From Gnetum montanum (taxonomy: Eukaryota; Streptophyta; Gnetopsida; Gnetales; Gnetaceae), in contig MNCI01020774.1 in NCBI GenBank assembly GCA_015680685.1, positions 537,853 through 601,852 of the forward strand: a DNA stretch of 64,000 nucleotides, in the 5' to 3' direction. Below, one piece after another: positions 1-9,343 of this stretch. The notes below the pieces were generated by a model, which saw only the letters and a list, made by a program, of their open reading frames with translations, made no database searches and was not told where the DNA came from. Positions within the stretch are counted from its first letter, which is position 1. Each line of letters starts with the position of its first letter. A program made the translations under genes and the position numbers.

Positions 1-549
1 TTTCATACTTATGATTGTCATTCATAAGTAAAATCAAAGTTTTTATCCTAACTTCTAATCTCAAGTTCAATGGTGAACACAAAATGATTTAACCAAATTG
101 AAATCACATAGGATTAAGATAGATGCCAAAAGATTACAAAGGAGATGTCACCTAATTTGTGATCCTACCTTGCTATCTTTACAATGCAACAACTTCATAG
201 CCTCTTAGGAGATCCAATAGTTGTTGATTGTCACAAGCTTTCAACAATCTTCCTCAATAATTTTTAATAGGAGAATTCAATAAGGAATGCAATTTGATGT
301 GGGTTTCTCTAAGGTTTAGAAAAAATTCCCTATTAAACATCAAACCTTTTCATTCATACTTAAAAAGGCTTGGCCATAATTAGAAAAATGTTATTATTTG
401 GTAAATTGATTGGTATCAAATACTTCAATGTTGATTAGTTACAAGATATCAAACTCTATTACGGTTACTATGTCCCTAGATGACATTTTTTGAAATTGTG
501 CTCATAGTGTAGATCAATATCTTCATTCCTTGATGAAGTCCTTGCTTCT
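1..549 (-). repeat. Family-III gypsy LTR, left part
   Basis: This stretch matches 32545-33075 closely in the same orientation (for example the shared run around 'cataagtaaaatcaaag'), which is the 5' LTR of the minus-strand element III. The match stops at 549 and resumes at 9117, because element A is inserted between. Read on the minus strand the LTR should begin TGATAAAT at 9343 and run down past the window start. No coding sequence is seen. Confidence 0.8.
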
Positions 550-1208
550 TGATAGGATGTGATATTGCATCTATCGCGATATCTCATCCCCCGTGATATC
601 GTGTACGTGATATCGCATCTTCCCCTGCGATATCGCGTACACGATATCGTAGTCCACCACAATGTCTATAAATAAGAAGTGGTTCTCCCCTGTTTATCAT
701 CCTAGTTTTAGATTGTAGTGAAACTCTGGCAGTTTGATCCCTCCAGAGTTAGATTATTTTCTAGTGTTTGCCCGCAGTGTGGTGAATGTAATTGTACGGC
801 ATCCTTTATTCGAGTGTGACGTACTTGGACACGCACATGACCAGCAATAAAGATCGAGATTACTTCATCATTGCAGCATTCACTTTGTTATTTATTTATT
901 TATTTGTTATTTACTACTTTCTATCTCACCCTTAAACTCCTAGTAACGCAGAATGAGTACGACTTGATTACAAGCATTTAAGTGTGACTACTTGGTATCC
1001 CAGTGGCATACCTAGGATCTGCGCTTGGTAATCCCAGTGGTAGTCATGCACAAAGTCCAAGATGTGTACGGATAATCAAGGAATCAACTGCTCATCGCAC
1101 TTAGGCTAAATTAGATTTTCTTACCCTTTTCTCTCCTAGCTTAGCTTAGTTAATATTATTTTCCACTGCCTTCAAGAGTAGCGTTAGATTAGGATCACAT
1201 CATACACC
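550..1208 (+). repeat. Element A 5' LTR (runs into assembly gap)
   Basis: Near-identical to 8314-8930. It starts TGATAGGATG, comparable to TGATGGGACA in the 3' LTR. U3 carries GATATCG repeats and a TATAAATA box at 667-674. Downstream lie an ATTT microsatellite and two copies of a motif like TTGGTAATCCCAGTGG. By comparison with the 3' LTR about 180 bases are missing into the gap. Confidence 0.88.
560..674 (+). promoter_or_regulatory. LTR U3 promoter: GATATCG palindrome array and TATA box
   Basis: Between 560 and 650 there are repeated GATATC cores embedded in larger near-palindromes, such as GATATCGCGTACACGATATC at 630-649, followed by TATAAATA at 667-674. The same arrangement recurs at 8320-8387 in the 3' LTR, and a related one at 4793-4884 upstream of ORF2. 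Placement just upstream of TATA suggests an enhancer or factor-binding array. The binding factor is unknown. Confidence 0.7.
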
Positions 1209-1712
1209 NNNNNNNNNNNNNNNNNNNNNNNNNNNNNNNNNNNNNNNNNNNNNNNNNNNNNNNNNNNNNNNNNNNNNNNNNNNNNNNNNNNNNNNNNNNN
1301 NNNNNNNNNNNNNNNNNNNNNNNNNNNNNNNNNNNNNNNNNNNNNNNNNNNNNNNNNNNNNNNNNNNNNNNNNNNNNNNNNNNNNNNNNNNNNNNNNNNN
1401 NNNNNNNNNNNNNNNNNNNNNNNNNNNNNNNNNNNNNNNNNNNNNNNNNNNNNNNNNNNNNNNNNNNNNNNNNNNNNNNNNNNNNNNNNNNNNNNNNNNN
1501 NNNNNNNNNNNNNNNNNNNNNNNNNNNNNNNNNNNNNNNNNNNNNNNNNNNNNNNNNNNNNNNNNNNNNNNNNNNNNNNNNNNNNNNNNNNNNNNNNNNN
1601 NNNNNNNNNNNNNNNNNNNNNNNNNNNNNNNNNNNNNNNNNNNNNNNNNNNNNNNNNNNNNNNNNNNNNNNNNNNNNNNNNNNNNNNNNNNNNNNNNNNN
1701 NNNNNNNNNNNN
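1209..1712. other. Assembly gap (504 N)
   Basis: All bases are N. By comparison with the 3' LTR and with element E2, the true sequence should hold the last 180 or so bases of the LTR, the primer binding site, a leader of about 130 bases and about 600 bases of gag. That is about 400 more than the gap allows, so the gap length is probably nominal or this part is deleted. Confidence 0.95.
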
Positions 1713-3398
1713 GACTTAGATCCGCATCAACATTTACAAGCCTTCTATGATGCCTACACATGGAATAACATTGATAATGGATGGCAAAAACTTAAGCTCT
1801 TTCCTATAACACTCGTTGACCAAGCAAAAGTATGGTATTGATCGTTAAAACCAAACTTGATACGATGTTGGTCAACAATGGTATAAGTATTTAACGAAAA
1901 ATATCAAACCTACACAAGAGTGTCAACCTTGAGGAAACAAATCCAAGGATGGAAACAAGCACAACATGAACCCTTGGACATGGCCTTAGAAAGATATTAC
2001 GCATTGTTAAACAACTGTCCAGGCCATGGGTTTTCCAAGGAAAGGCAAATGTACCATATCATTGATGGGCTATGTAATGAAACAAGAGAGACCTTAGGAG
2101 TATATGCCCAAGGTCAACTATATGAACTACGAACCCATCAAATCCAAGAGCTTATTAAGCGGGTAGCAAAAGAACAAGGAGAATTAGCTAGATGGGAGAG
2201 TGTTAAAAAACATAAACGGGACCAAAATTTGAACTTAACAAAGGTCCATGATCATAATAAGGAGAAATCAACTAATCTCAAGGTGGAAACATCATCTTTG
2301 CCAATACAACAATCATTAGAAGAAGCCGAGGCAAAGATCAATAAGATGTTGGAATGGATGTATCAAAAGTGTGGAGAATTTATCAACACCATTGGAGATA
2401 AAGTTTTGACAAGCCAAGAAGCAAGACAAAACATTAGACATTTAGAAAAAAAGAATGAAGGGAATAAGTGCTCAACTGCCAATCCTACGTATGAATGCAA
2501 CATATGCCAGTATGATCGCCCCAAAGGCCAATGCCCAATATTGTTACATTTACATGAGTGTTGGGGAAACACACTACATCTAGAGTTTGTTCATAGATAC
2601 TTTGTTTGATCACAGTGGCAACAATCCCAGTCATGGGGGAGACCACCACTAAACTAGAGGCACCCTTCATATTTTCCAAATCCAAATGCTTATCACGTCC
2701 AACATCCTATTTCTCCAACTAGGCCAACATACTTTATCTCACCACAATACTATTTTCCAAAATACTATCAGCCCATACCTCCAACTCAACCACCACCTTG
2801 TGCACCTTATACTCCTCCTAACTTTCAACATTCTCATCCTTTCCCTCCTTCCACAATGCCACCAACTGTTCCTAAGGTGTTTGTGCCACAGCAACAACCC
2901 ATGAATAACACTTGTGCTACTACTACCAACAGTAGTGAAAAGCCTCCTCAACATCAAAAGCACCCCTTCTTTAAACACGGCCGTAAGAAGGGACAGCACA
3001 ATTCAGAGGCCACTGCATCTTCCAACACAACACAAGCCCCACACTGTGGTGCATCCTTACCTTTGAACCCAATGCCTCATGTGACTTCATCAGGGCCACC
3101 ATCAAACACTCCAACAACCATATGGCCCAATGAACACAACCATGGGAGGCATCATCCTAATCCTTGCATACCATCTAATGGTCACAAACATCATAGTGTG
3201 TCAACTTGTTATCTGGGAACTACATCGTATAAAGTGCCCCACTATGCTCATTATAATCAAGTGTGTGAACCCCGAGGGGATAAGTATAGACCAACCCTAA
3301 TATTTCCAACATGCAAGGATCCTCATCCTTCATTTATTAATCCTTGCCATCCTCAACCATTTAGTATGGGGGATATCCCCCACTTTACGAATAAGTAG
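1713..3398 (+). pseudogene. Gag-like capsid ORF of element A, stop-riddled
   Basis: One reading frame can be followed from the gap edge to a TAG at 3396-3398, interrupted by stops near 1839, 1884, 2607 and 2652. The first part has the retrotransposon Gag pattern: DPHQHLQAFYDA, then WQKLKLF, then ERYYALLNNCPGHGF (about 2001-2045), comparable to the ERFKELLRKCPHHG motif of Athila-type Gag. A lysine/glutamate-rich stretch and a Cys-containing patch (CNICQYDRPKGQCP, about 2496-2537) follow; this is not a canonical CCHC knuckle. The last third (about 2650-3398) is rich in Pro, His and Thr. The N-terminus lies in the gap. Elements E2 (47566-49931, minus) and II (21600-23579, minus) carry relatives. 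Gag would form the virus-like particle in the cytoplasm. Confidence 0.8.
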
Positions 3399-3917
3399 GA
3401 TTAATAAATATATTTCATTTTCTTTAATTTTACAACTTTTTGTTTTCCAGTTTTTCATTTTTCAAATTTTTGTTTTATCTTTTTATATTTTTACCTTTTT
3501 GTGTTTTTTGTCTTTTTATATTTTTGTAAGTAATCTCATCTACGAATAAAACACTCATGTCAATTGTTGGTTGAGGTGTGTTTTATGTTATTAAGTCATG
3601 AGTGATCAATTATTTAGAATAGTGAGCCATTACACCCACTCATCCACTCTACAAATATGAGGTTCTGCTCGAGGGTACAGTGATATTCTTGAAATTCTTA
3701 AAACTTAAAATTATTTTTGTGTTCATTGTACCTAGAATGAAGAAGGATGGACTAAGAGGGAATGATTAGGATGTGACATCAAGAGGACTTGCGAATTCTC
3801 TTTGGTGACATCTGTGAGTGTTATCATGCAACGTGGTTGTACTAAGACCCTTGTACATCTAATGAAAATGGGAGTAAGAGTAATCAAAAGGGAACTCAAA
3901 AATCAAATGTTGTTATA

Positions 3918-3960
3918 GGGGGTCCCACTAGAAAGACATGCACCCATGCCTGAAGGTTGG
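3918..3960 (+). other. Conserved non-coding block 1 of the spacer
   Basis: Contains GTCCCACTAGAAAGACATG followed by CCCATGCCTGAAGG. Recognisable copies lie at 47041-47083, 16887-16927 (with a second weaker copy at about 16983-17020) and 62952-62990, all on the minus strand. No ORF explains the conservation. Confidence 0.6.
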
Positions 3961-4401
3961 CAGCTTCTCTAGATTCAGTAAAGTGAACGAAAAAAAAGAG
4001 AAAAAAAGAAGAAGAAGAAAAAAGTGCCATAAAATAAAAATCACTCCTCCCTTGTATACAATGCCAAGGATTGTATGCCTTCTTGTTATGGTACTCTCAT
4101 AGTTGTTCATCATGGGATGAAACAATGCGATGTTACTGATTAGAAGGATGGACTTGGTCTTGATCTTGGAACGATGGGTTAATAACACCTTAATCATGCT
4201 TTACACGCAGGATTCATTGTGCCCTGGGTCAGTTACCTCATGTCCCAATCTCTACGATCCTTTCTATAGTTTGCCTCATCTCACTGTTCATATAATTGTA
4301 GCTCGTGTCCCGTGTAACATAGAATTTTCATCTCATTCCGGTGATATTTACATGTGTGTGTTTTGTGGATGTTAATGCGGATTACATTTGACCCTTCTAG
4401 T

Positions 4402-4478
4402 GCCCATGGACACTTTAAGTGTGGTTACACAAGGGCATTATAGGTTGGAACCTGCTTTGGGGAGGACCCACTTATGTA
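4402..4478 (+). other. Conserved non-coding block 2 of the spacer
   Basis: Includes TTTGGGGAGGACCCACTTAT and GTGGTTACACAAGGGCATTA. Copies lie at 46475-46552, 16408-16485 and 62509-62575 on the minus strand. It lies about 315 bases upstream of the internal promoter module in this element. Confidence 0.6.
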
Positions 4479-4792
4479 ATTTTTCATAATCTTAACTGAT
4501 TCTCTAGCTCAAACACATAATTTCTTACCCTTAGCTTAATTTCTCATCATTTTCCTTCCCTATTATTATCCCTCTATCACTTTAATGTTCCAATGTACCA
4601 TTACATTCCCTTTTTTCATAACTGCCAAATTTTTATTGCTAAAGTTCACATCATTATCATTAAGAGTGCCTCTCGAATCAATGAAATTACCCTAGGACAT
4701 CTTAATACTTGCCAATGTCCTCAATTTCCAACATTAATTTCAAGAAAAATCATTGAAAATTCGATATTTTCTTGGTGTCTCACATCACTAAG

Positions 4793-4884
4793 GATGAGAT
4801 ATCGCGTACGTGATATCGCATCTCACGTGATATCAGGTACGCGATGTATCATACACGATATTGTGTCCTATTTTCCTATAAATA
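4793..4884 (+). promoter_or_regulatory. Internal promoter-like module upstream of ORF2
   Basis: GATATCGCGTACGTGATATC and further GATATC/GCGATGTATC repeats fill 4797-4862, followed by TATAAATA at 4877-4884. This is the same layout as the U3 of this element's LTRs, including CpG-rich palindromes. Transcription would start near 4910 and reach ORF2 through a leader that ends in a splice-acceptor-like site. Counterparts lie upstream of ORF2 at 46081-46175 (E2) and 16006-16085 (II). Activity is inferred, not shown. Confidence 0.6.
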
Positions 4885-5326
4885 GCTACCCCTGCCGCAA
4901 CACTTAGCATCATTTTTCCATTCACATGGGGGGAGTTGTTGAAATTTTTCTCTGCAACTTGCGATTGTGTGACCCTTGCTTTTTCACTCATATCTCGCTC
5001 ACTGGTGCTCCGATTTTAATTCTGTTTGAACCTACTTGAACCCAGAGTGTTTAGTTTAGTCCTGGGGGAGAAAAAATTGCCAAAAAGTGCCTAAAGTTTT
5101 TGAAATTTATCATCGCCCAAAGGACATCAGTTAGGGTAATTAACTTTAACACTTAGAATAATTGTGCCAAAAATCATATGACCTTAGGTACACTGGGAGA
5201 TTAAAAATGGAAACCACCTAAGTCACAAGACCCATTATTATAACTTTCGGGCACAATCACACATTATAACATAAGATCTTTAATTAAGGTAAGCAATAAG
5301 GTATAACTTGATTTCCAAAACAACCT

Positions 5327-5354
5327 TACTAACGCTTGATCCGTGTGATTGTAG
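5327..5354 (+). promoter_or_regulatory. Branch site and 3' splice site before the ORF2 start
   Basis: TACTAAC (5327-5333), identical to the consensus branch site, is followed about 20 bases later by TGTGATTGTAG (AG at 5353-5354), one base before the ATG at 5356. E2 has the same pair (TACTAAC, then GTGTGATTACAG abutting its ATG). The donor is not certain. AAG|GTATAA at 5298-5306 is present in both copies but would give a very short intron, so a more distant donor in the leader is likelier. Confidence 0.5.
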
Positions 5355-5355
5355 A

Positions 5356-8145
5356 ATGGCTCTGAAATGTGCACAGCAGGAGCGTCCTGTTCAAGGTGGA
5401 ATGAAACGATCTTAGAGAGGTGGAATACAAGGCCCTGCCAAATAGCATACAGAACATGAGGTGCAATCATTCAGCATCCATCAAAAAGAACCTCCTACCA
5501 GACGATCCGGGCAGGTAGAAGTGGGAGTTGTTGTTGCGCCTGAACCAGGACAACAACTCATGTTGCCCCAAGAGTGTGTTCGGGCTATCCATGAAAATTC
5601 TACATTCGTTGTGGTGATTATGGAGTTAAAATTCAGATATTTTGTAGAGTTTTCTTTTGAGGCTATTAGGGATCACCTCAAAGGGTCTCCCTTATGGCCT
5701 GTTCTCTCTGAAAGTGGTGCCTGGTACTTAGGTGAAACGTACCAATTTTGGCACAATAGGGAGCAAGGCACCACAGTTAATATTTGTGGTGTGAAAGTTG
5801 ATTTCTCTACGTAGGCTATTTTGGAAGTGTTGAATCTTTTGAATTTAGGGCCCCACATTGCTCGGTTATCCACCCATTCAGACCCTAATGTGCGAAAGGA
5901 TTGGTTAGAGAAGGCTTATGGCAGAGATAAAGGTTTTGGTGAGTTGACGATGGAAGAGAGAGTTTATTTCAAAATTGGAACCTATCACCTCTTCCCCATA
6001 AAGGACCTTAAAAGAATATCAATGTATATGGCTAGAGGATGTGTAGTGTTGATGGGGAAGGTTAATGCTAACCTACCCCATCTATATTTGACGGAGATCT
6101 TAAGGTGGTTCAAAGAATGGAAGATAGGAAAGATGGTGCTGCCTTTCCCCTGTCTTATCAGAAAGCTTTGCTGACGTGCTAGTATTCGGGGGTACACTAA
6201 TGACGTCCTCTGGAAAGCTCAAAACGCTTTATACACTGAATTACTAAAGGCGCCAACTCCAAGAAAGAGCACTGGCGAAGAGTTGAGACCTGGAGAAGAA
6301 GAAGAACAGATGAATGGACCACCTGCAACTCAACTTGCAGGACCCAATCAACCTCCAGCCACGAGTCCCATCCAACAACAAGAAGTAGGGCCTGGCATAG
6401 GTTAGGATCAGCCGTTGCTGCTGCAAGACTACAGACCATCGATGAGCCATCTTAGGGCCATCATTGAGACGATCAGTTGGGGAATTCGTGATGATGCAAA
6501 CCTCTTCCACGTCATCGATGATGATGATCAGCCTATAGTTTCAATGGATCGCATAAGGAGCTACTTATCAATTCAAACAGGAGGAGGGGAAAGCAGATGG
6601 TCACAACAGATCTCAGGAAACACAGCATCTTTTCAAGTGCAGTTAGAGACTAGTGAAGGGGCCACTGTGGTGGTCATGCAACACCAGAATGCCACGGGAG
6701 CTATTGAAGTGGTTACTGATCACATCAAGGAATCTTTCAATGTACCTGTTGTGCTACCAACAGATCTCTCAGGAGCACAGGATGCTCAATCTCTTTCCGG
6801 GACCTCAATGACTCCTGCGAAACATGAGGATGTGCTTGATAGATTGCTTCAAATAGGGCAAGTAATGACATCCCTATTTCACATCCCCCAGGATGTAACA
6901 ACAATTTAATCAGACCTCATTTCCACCAAGGGGAAGCTGGTCAAATCTGAAGTAAGGGCTGAGCATGCTGAAGCTGAAGTGCAAAAACTACAAGAGAAGC
7001 TCATAGCCTTACAAGCAACACAGCGGGACCTCCTACAATTTATTCCCGCAGACCAGCTAGAAAATTTTAGAACTAAGCAAATCGCAAAATTGATTGTAGA
7101 GAATAAAAAGGTGGTAGAAGAAAAGGAGACGGTTGTTTGGGATGCCTCCGTAGCACAAGTGCAAACACATGCACATCTTAAGGCACTTAAGGCCTTAGAA
7201 GAAGAGCATAAGTAAATGGTTGAAGATAACCTTCAGTTGACCTCTGTGGAGAAGCAAAAGAATGTTCTCAATGAACACTTTCATCAGTTACGAGAATAAT
7301 TTATTTGGGTCAACTGAGATGTGAGCCGTTTAGCCAGAGAAAATCGAATCCTCTCAATGGAGGAGGTACACACAATTCGCCAAAAGTCAGCAATTGAGAT
7401 AAGCGCGTGGAAAAATGAGGCTCAACGACACGAGAAGCTGAAGGATCACTTCCGTGATCAGGTGGGGATGTACAAAAAAATCTTGGAGAAGGAGATCCAT
7501 ATGGCCAAGGCTCAAATCAACACTATCAATGCTCGACACACTGACTAGCGGGCCATATTGGACACTTACACCTTCGTCCACCAAGAAAAAGTTAAAAATC
7601 AAGACCTGCAAATCCAAGACTTGACTGAATACATGGAGTTGGAAAACCTTAGATATGCCAACCTTGCCATGTTAACAGTAGGGTGCCCGAGGTTAGAGCT
7701 TGAGTAGGAGGTAGCTTCCACCCATCTCAAATATGAAGCAGAATTTGCAGAGCGCAAGAAGTTGGCAGAAAAATTAGATGTTTCAAATTCTGAACTTGAG
7801 GTGGTTAAAGCAAGCTACCAAGGAAAAAAAGATGTTGCAACCGACTTGGCTCGATAGCTAATAGATCTTCATGAATACAAAGACAAAGCCAGAGCCTACG
7901 AGGAGGATTGACGGGTGTTCACGGTGTGGTATGTCAAAGCCAACCAAATGTTCCCGCAACTACCTTGTCCATGGGAGGTGCCGACTCTGTCAAACATAGG
8001 AACACTCACATGGATGGCACAAGATCCTTGGACTGAAGAGGAGAAGCTCCAAACCATACTTCAACACCATCAAGCTTCAAAGCCTGGAGCACATGATAAA
8101 GGGAAAGCACCCATGAAGGAGCCACCACCACCAGGAACTACATGA
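5356..8145 (+). pseudogene. ORF2 of element A (env-position ORF, coiled-coil)
   Basis: A 930-codon frame from ATG 5356 to TGA 8143-8145 with 13 premature stops (5413, 5443, 5812, 6172, 6403, 6907, 7213, 7297, 7315, 7546, 7705, 7855, 7909) and no frameshift. The N-terminal 300 or so codons include a WYLGETYQFWHN patch, then LTMEERVYFKIGTYHL and MARGC..LMGKVNANLPHLYL. These recall the 'putative plant transposon protein' domain found beside plant gypsy elements (family call from memory, moderate). About codons 310-430 are Gln/Pro-rich. Codons 530-860 are heptad-like, charged helices suggesting long coiled coils. The C-terminus ends in a Pro-rich tail. Homologues: 42778-45570, 15285-15872 and 41215-41740. 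In element II it follows pol, so it sits where an env-like gene would. Its function is unknown; no signal peptide or membrane segment is evident. Confidence 0.72.
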
Positions 8146-8280
8146 GTTCCCATTTTTTGTAGTTGTAGTATTTTTCTGTGTTGTGTCTTCCCACACTACG
8201 TCATTAGTTCATTTCTTTTTCCAATTAATAATCCCATACCTATCCACTGTGTAATCAATGGAGCTTGTTCTCTTTGTAAC

Positions 8281-8313
8281 TTGAGGACGAGTTTTTATTC
8301 ACTCGTGGTGGTA
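8281..8313 (+). other. 3' terminal motif / polypurine tract region of element A
   Basis: TTGAGGACGAG followed by ACTCGTGGTGGTA directly abuts the TGATGGG start of the 3' LTR. E2 carries the equivalent (reverse complement of 42591-42620). The purine run is short, so the PPT call is by position and conservation. Confidence 0.5.
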
Positions 8314-9111
8314 TGATGGGACACGATATCGCATGGGCCGTGATATCGCGTACACGATATCGCAGTATGCCATAATGTCTATAAATAAGAAGCGGCTCTC
8401 CCTTGTTTATCATCCTAGTTTTAGATTGTAGTGAAACTCTGGTAGTTTGATCCCTCTAGAGTTAGATTATTTTCCAGTGTTTTCCCACAGTGTGGTGAAT
8501 GTAATTGTATGGCATCCTTTATTCGAGTGTGACGTACTTGGACATGCACATGACCAGCAATAAAGATCGAGATTACTTCATCATTGCAGCATTCACTTTG
8601 TTATTTATTTATTTATTTGTTTGTTTGTTTTTTACTACTTTCTCTCTCACCCTTGAACTCCTAGTAACATGGAATGAGTACGACTTGATTATGAGCATTT
8701 AAGTGTGACTACTTGGTATCCCAGTGGCGTACCTTGGATCTGTGCTTGGTAATCCCAGTGGTCGCCATGCACGAAGTCCAAGATGTGTACGGATAATCAA
8801 GGAATCAGCTACTCATCGCACTTAGGCTAGATTAGATTTTCTTACCCTTTTCTCTCCTAGCTTAACTTAGTTAATATTATTTTCCACTGCCTTCAAGAGT
8901 AGCATTAGATTAGGATCACATCATACACCTCACTCTGGACTAAACCATACGTGACAAATATAATACTAGTCCAGGTGGGAAGACAGCGAACTACGACCTA
9001 AGGTTAACGATCTAGGTGCCACAACTAGTCCATCTGCGGAGTTTGACCAGATCACACGTGAAAACGCTCATATTCGTATGGTTGAGTGTAGGGGTACCTC
9101 ACCACTCATGA
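8314..9111 (+). repeat. Element A 3' LTR (798 bp)
   Basis: Starts TGATGGGACACG and ends CCACTCATGA, with CTTCT repeated just outside. U3 has GATATC repeats at 8322-8363 and TATAAATA at 8380-8387. An (ATTT)/(GTTT) microsatellite lies at about 8600-8631. Compared with the other family-I LTRs the expected end is CATCA, so the last bases have one substitution. Confidence 0.9.
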
Positions 9112-9116
9112 CTTCT

Positions 9117-9343
9117 GTAATCAAATGTTATTAATCCTTGTCATGAAAACTACTAAAATTGATATAATTTGGATTAATTTCCGTCAATCCTACAATGACT
9201 TGCAATAATAGAAACTTAATAAAGTAATTAGTTCTTATCAATAGGCATTAGAAAAATTAATGCACTTTGATGTGGTAAAACTATAAAAAATTATAAAATT
9301 AAGCTATTAATTAGCTAAAACTGGAAAAATTGAGGATTTATCA
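9117..9343 (-). repeat. Family-III gypsy LTR, right part
   Basis: Continues the LTR broken at 549. It aligns with 33076-33312 and ends (minus-strand start) TGATAAATCC, comparable to TGATAAACCACC in element III. Confidence 0.75.

Larger units (their letters stand above)
3399..4792 (+). other. Non-coding spacer between gag and ORF2 promoter
   Basis: No long ORF. The stretch at 3410-3530 is T-rich. The region is homologous to 46176-47565 (E2), 16086-17639 (II) and about 62500-63690 (IV), all in reverse orientation. Two blocks stand out as best conserved: 3918-3960 and 4402-4478. The region lies just after gag in A and E2 and just after integrase in II and IV. Confidence 0.7.
550..9111 (+). mobile_element. 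Element A: pol-less LTR retrotransposon (family I)
   Basis: Both LTRs are present (550 to inside the gap, and 8314-9111). The element starts TGATAGG and ends CTCATGA, and is flanked by the direct repeat CTTCT at 545-549 and 9112-9116, so the boundaries are well supported. Inside are a gag-like ORF (1713-3398), a non-coding spacer, a promoter-like module and ORF2 (5356-8145). No protease, reverse transcriptase, RNase H or integrase motif is visible in any frame, so it could not move without proteins supplied in trans. A rough hand comparison of the LTRs gives about 30 differences in about 540 aligned bases, mostly transitions, so it is one of the younger insertions here. It lies inside a family-III LTR. 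Confidence 0.88.

Noticed and set aside
560-650. GATATC repeats as a CRISPR-like array
   Set aside because: Units are short, overlapping and palindromic without spacers of fixed length; this is plant LTR U3 sequence.
1195-1761. Long open frame across the first N run
   Set aside because: It is open only because N codons contain no stops.
5461-5814. Start of ORF2 at the GTG at 5461
   Set aside because: GTG is not a normal plant start. The frame extends upstream through two stops to an ATG at 5356 that is aligned with the E2 start and follows a conserved splice acceptor.
8600-8631. ATTT/GTTT repeat as a regulatory array
   Set aside because: A simple microsatellite within the LTR with differing length between the two LTRs; no further evidence.
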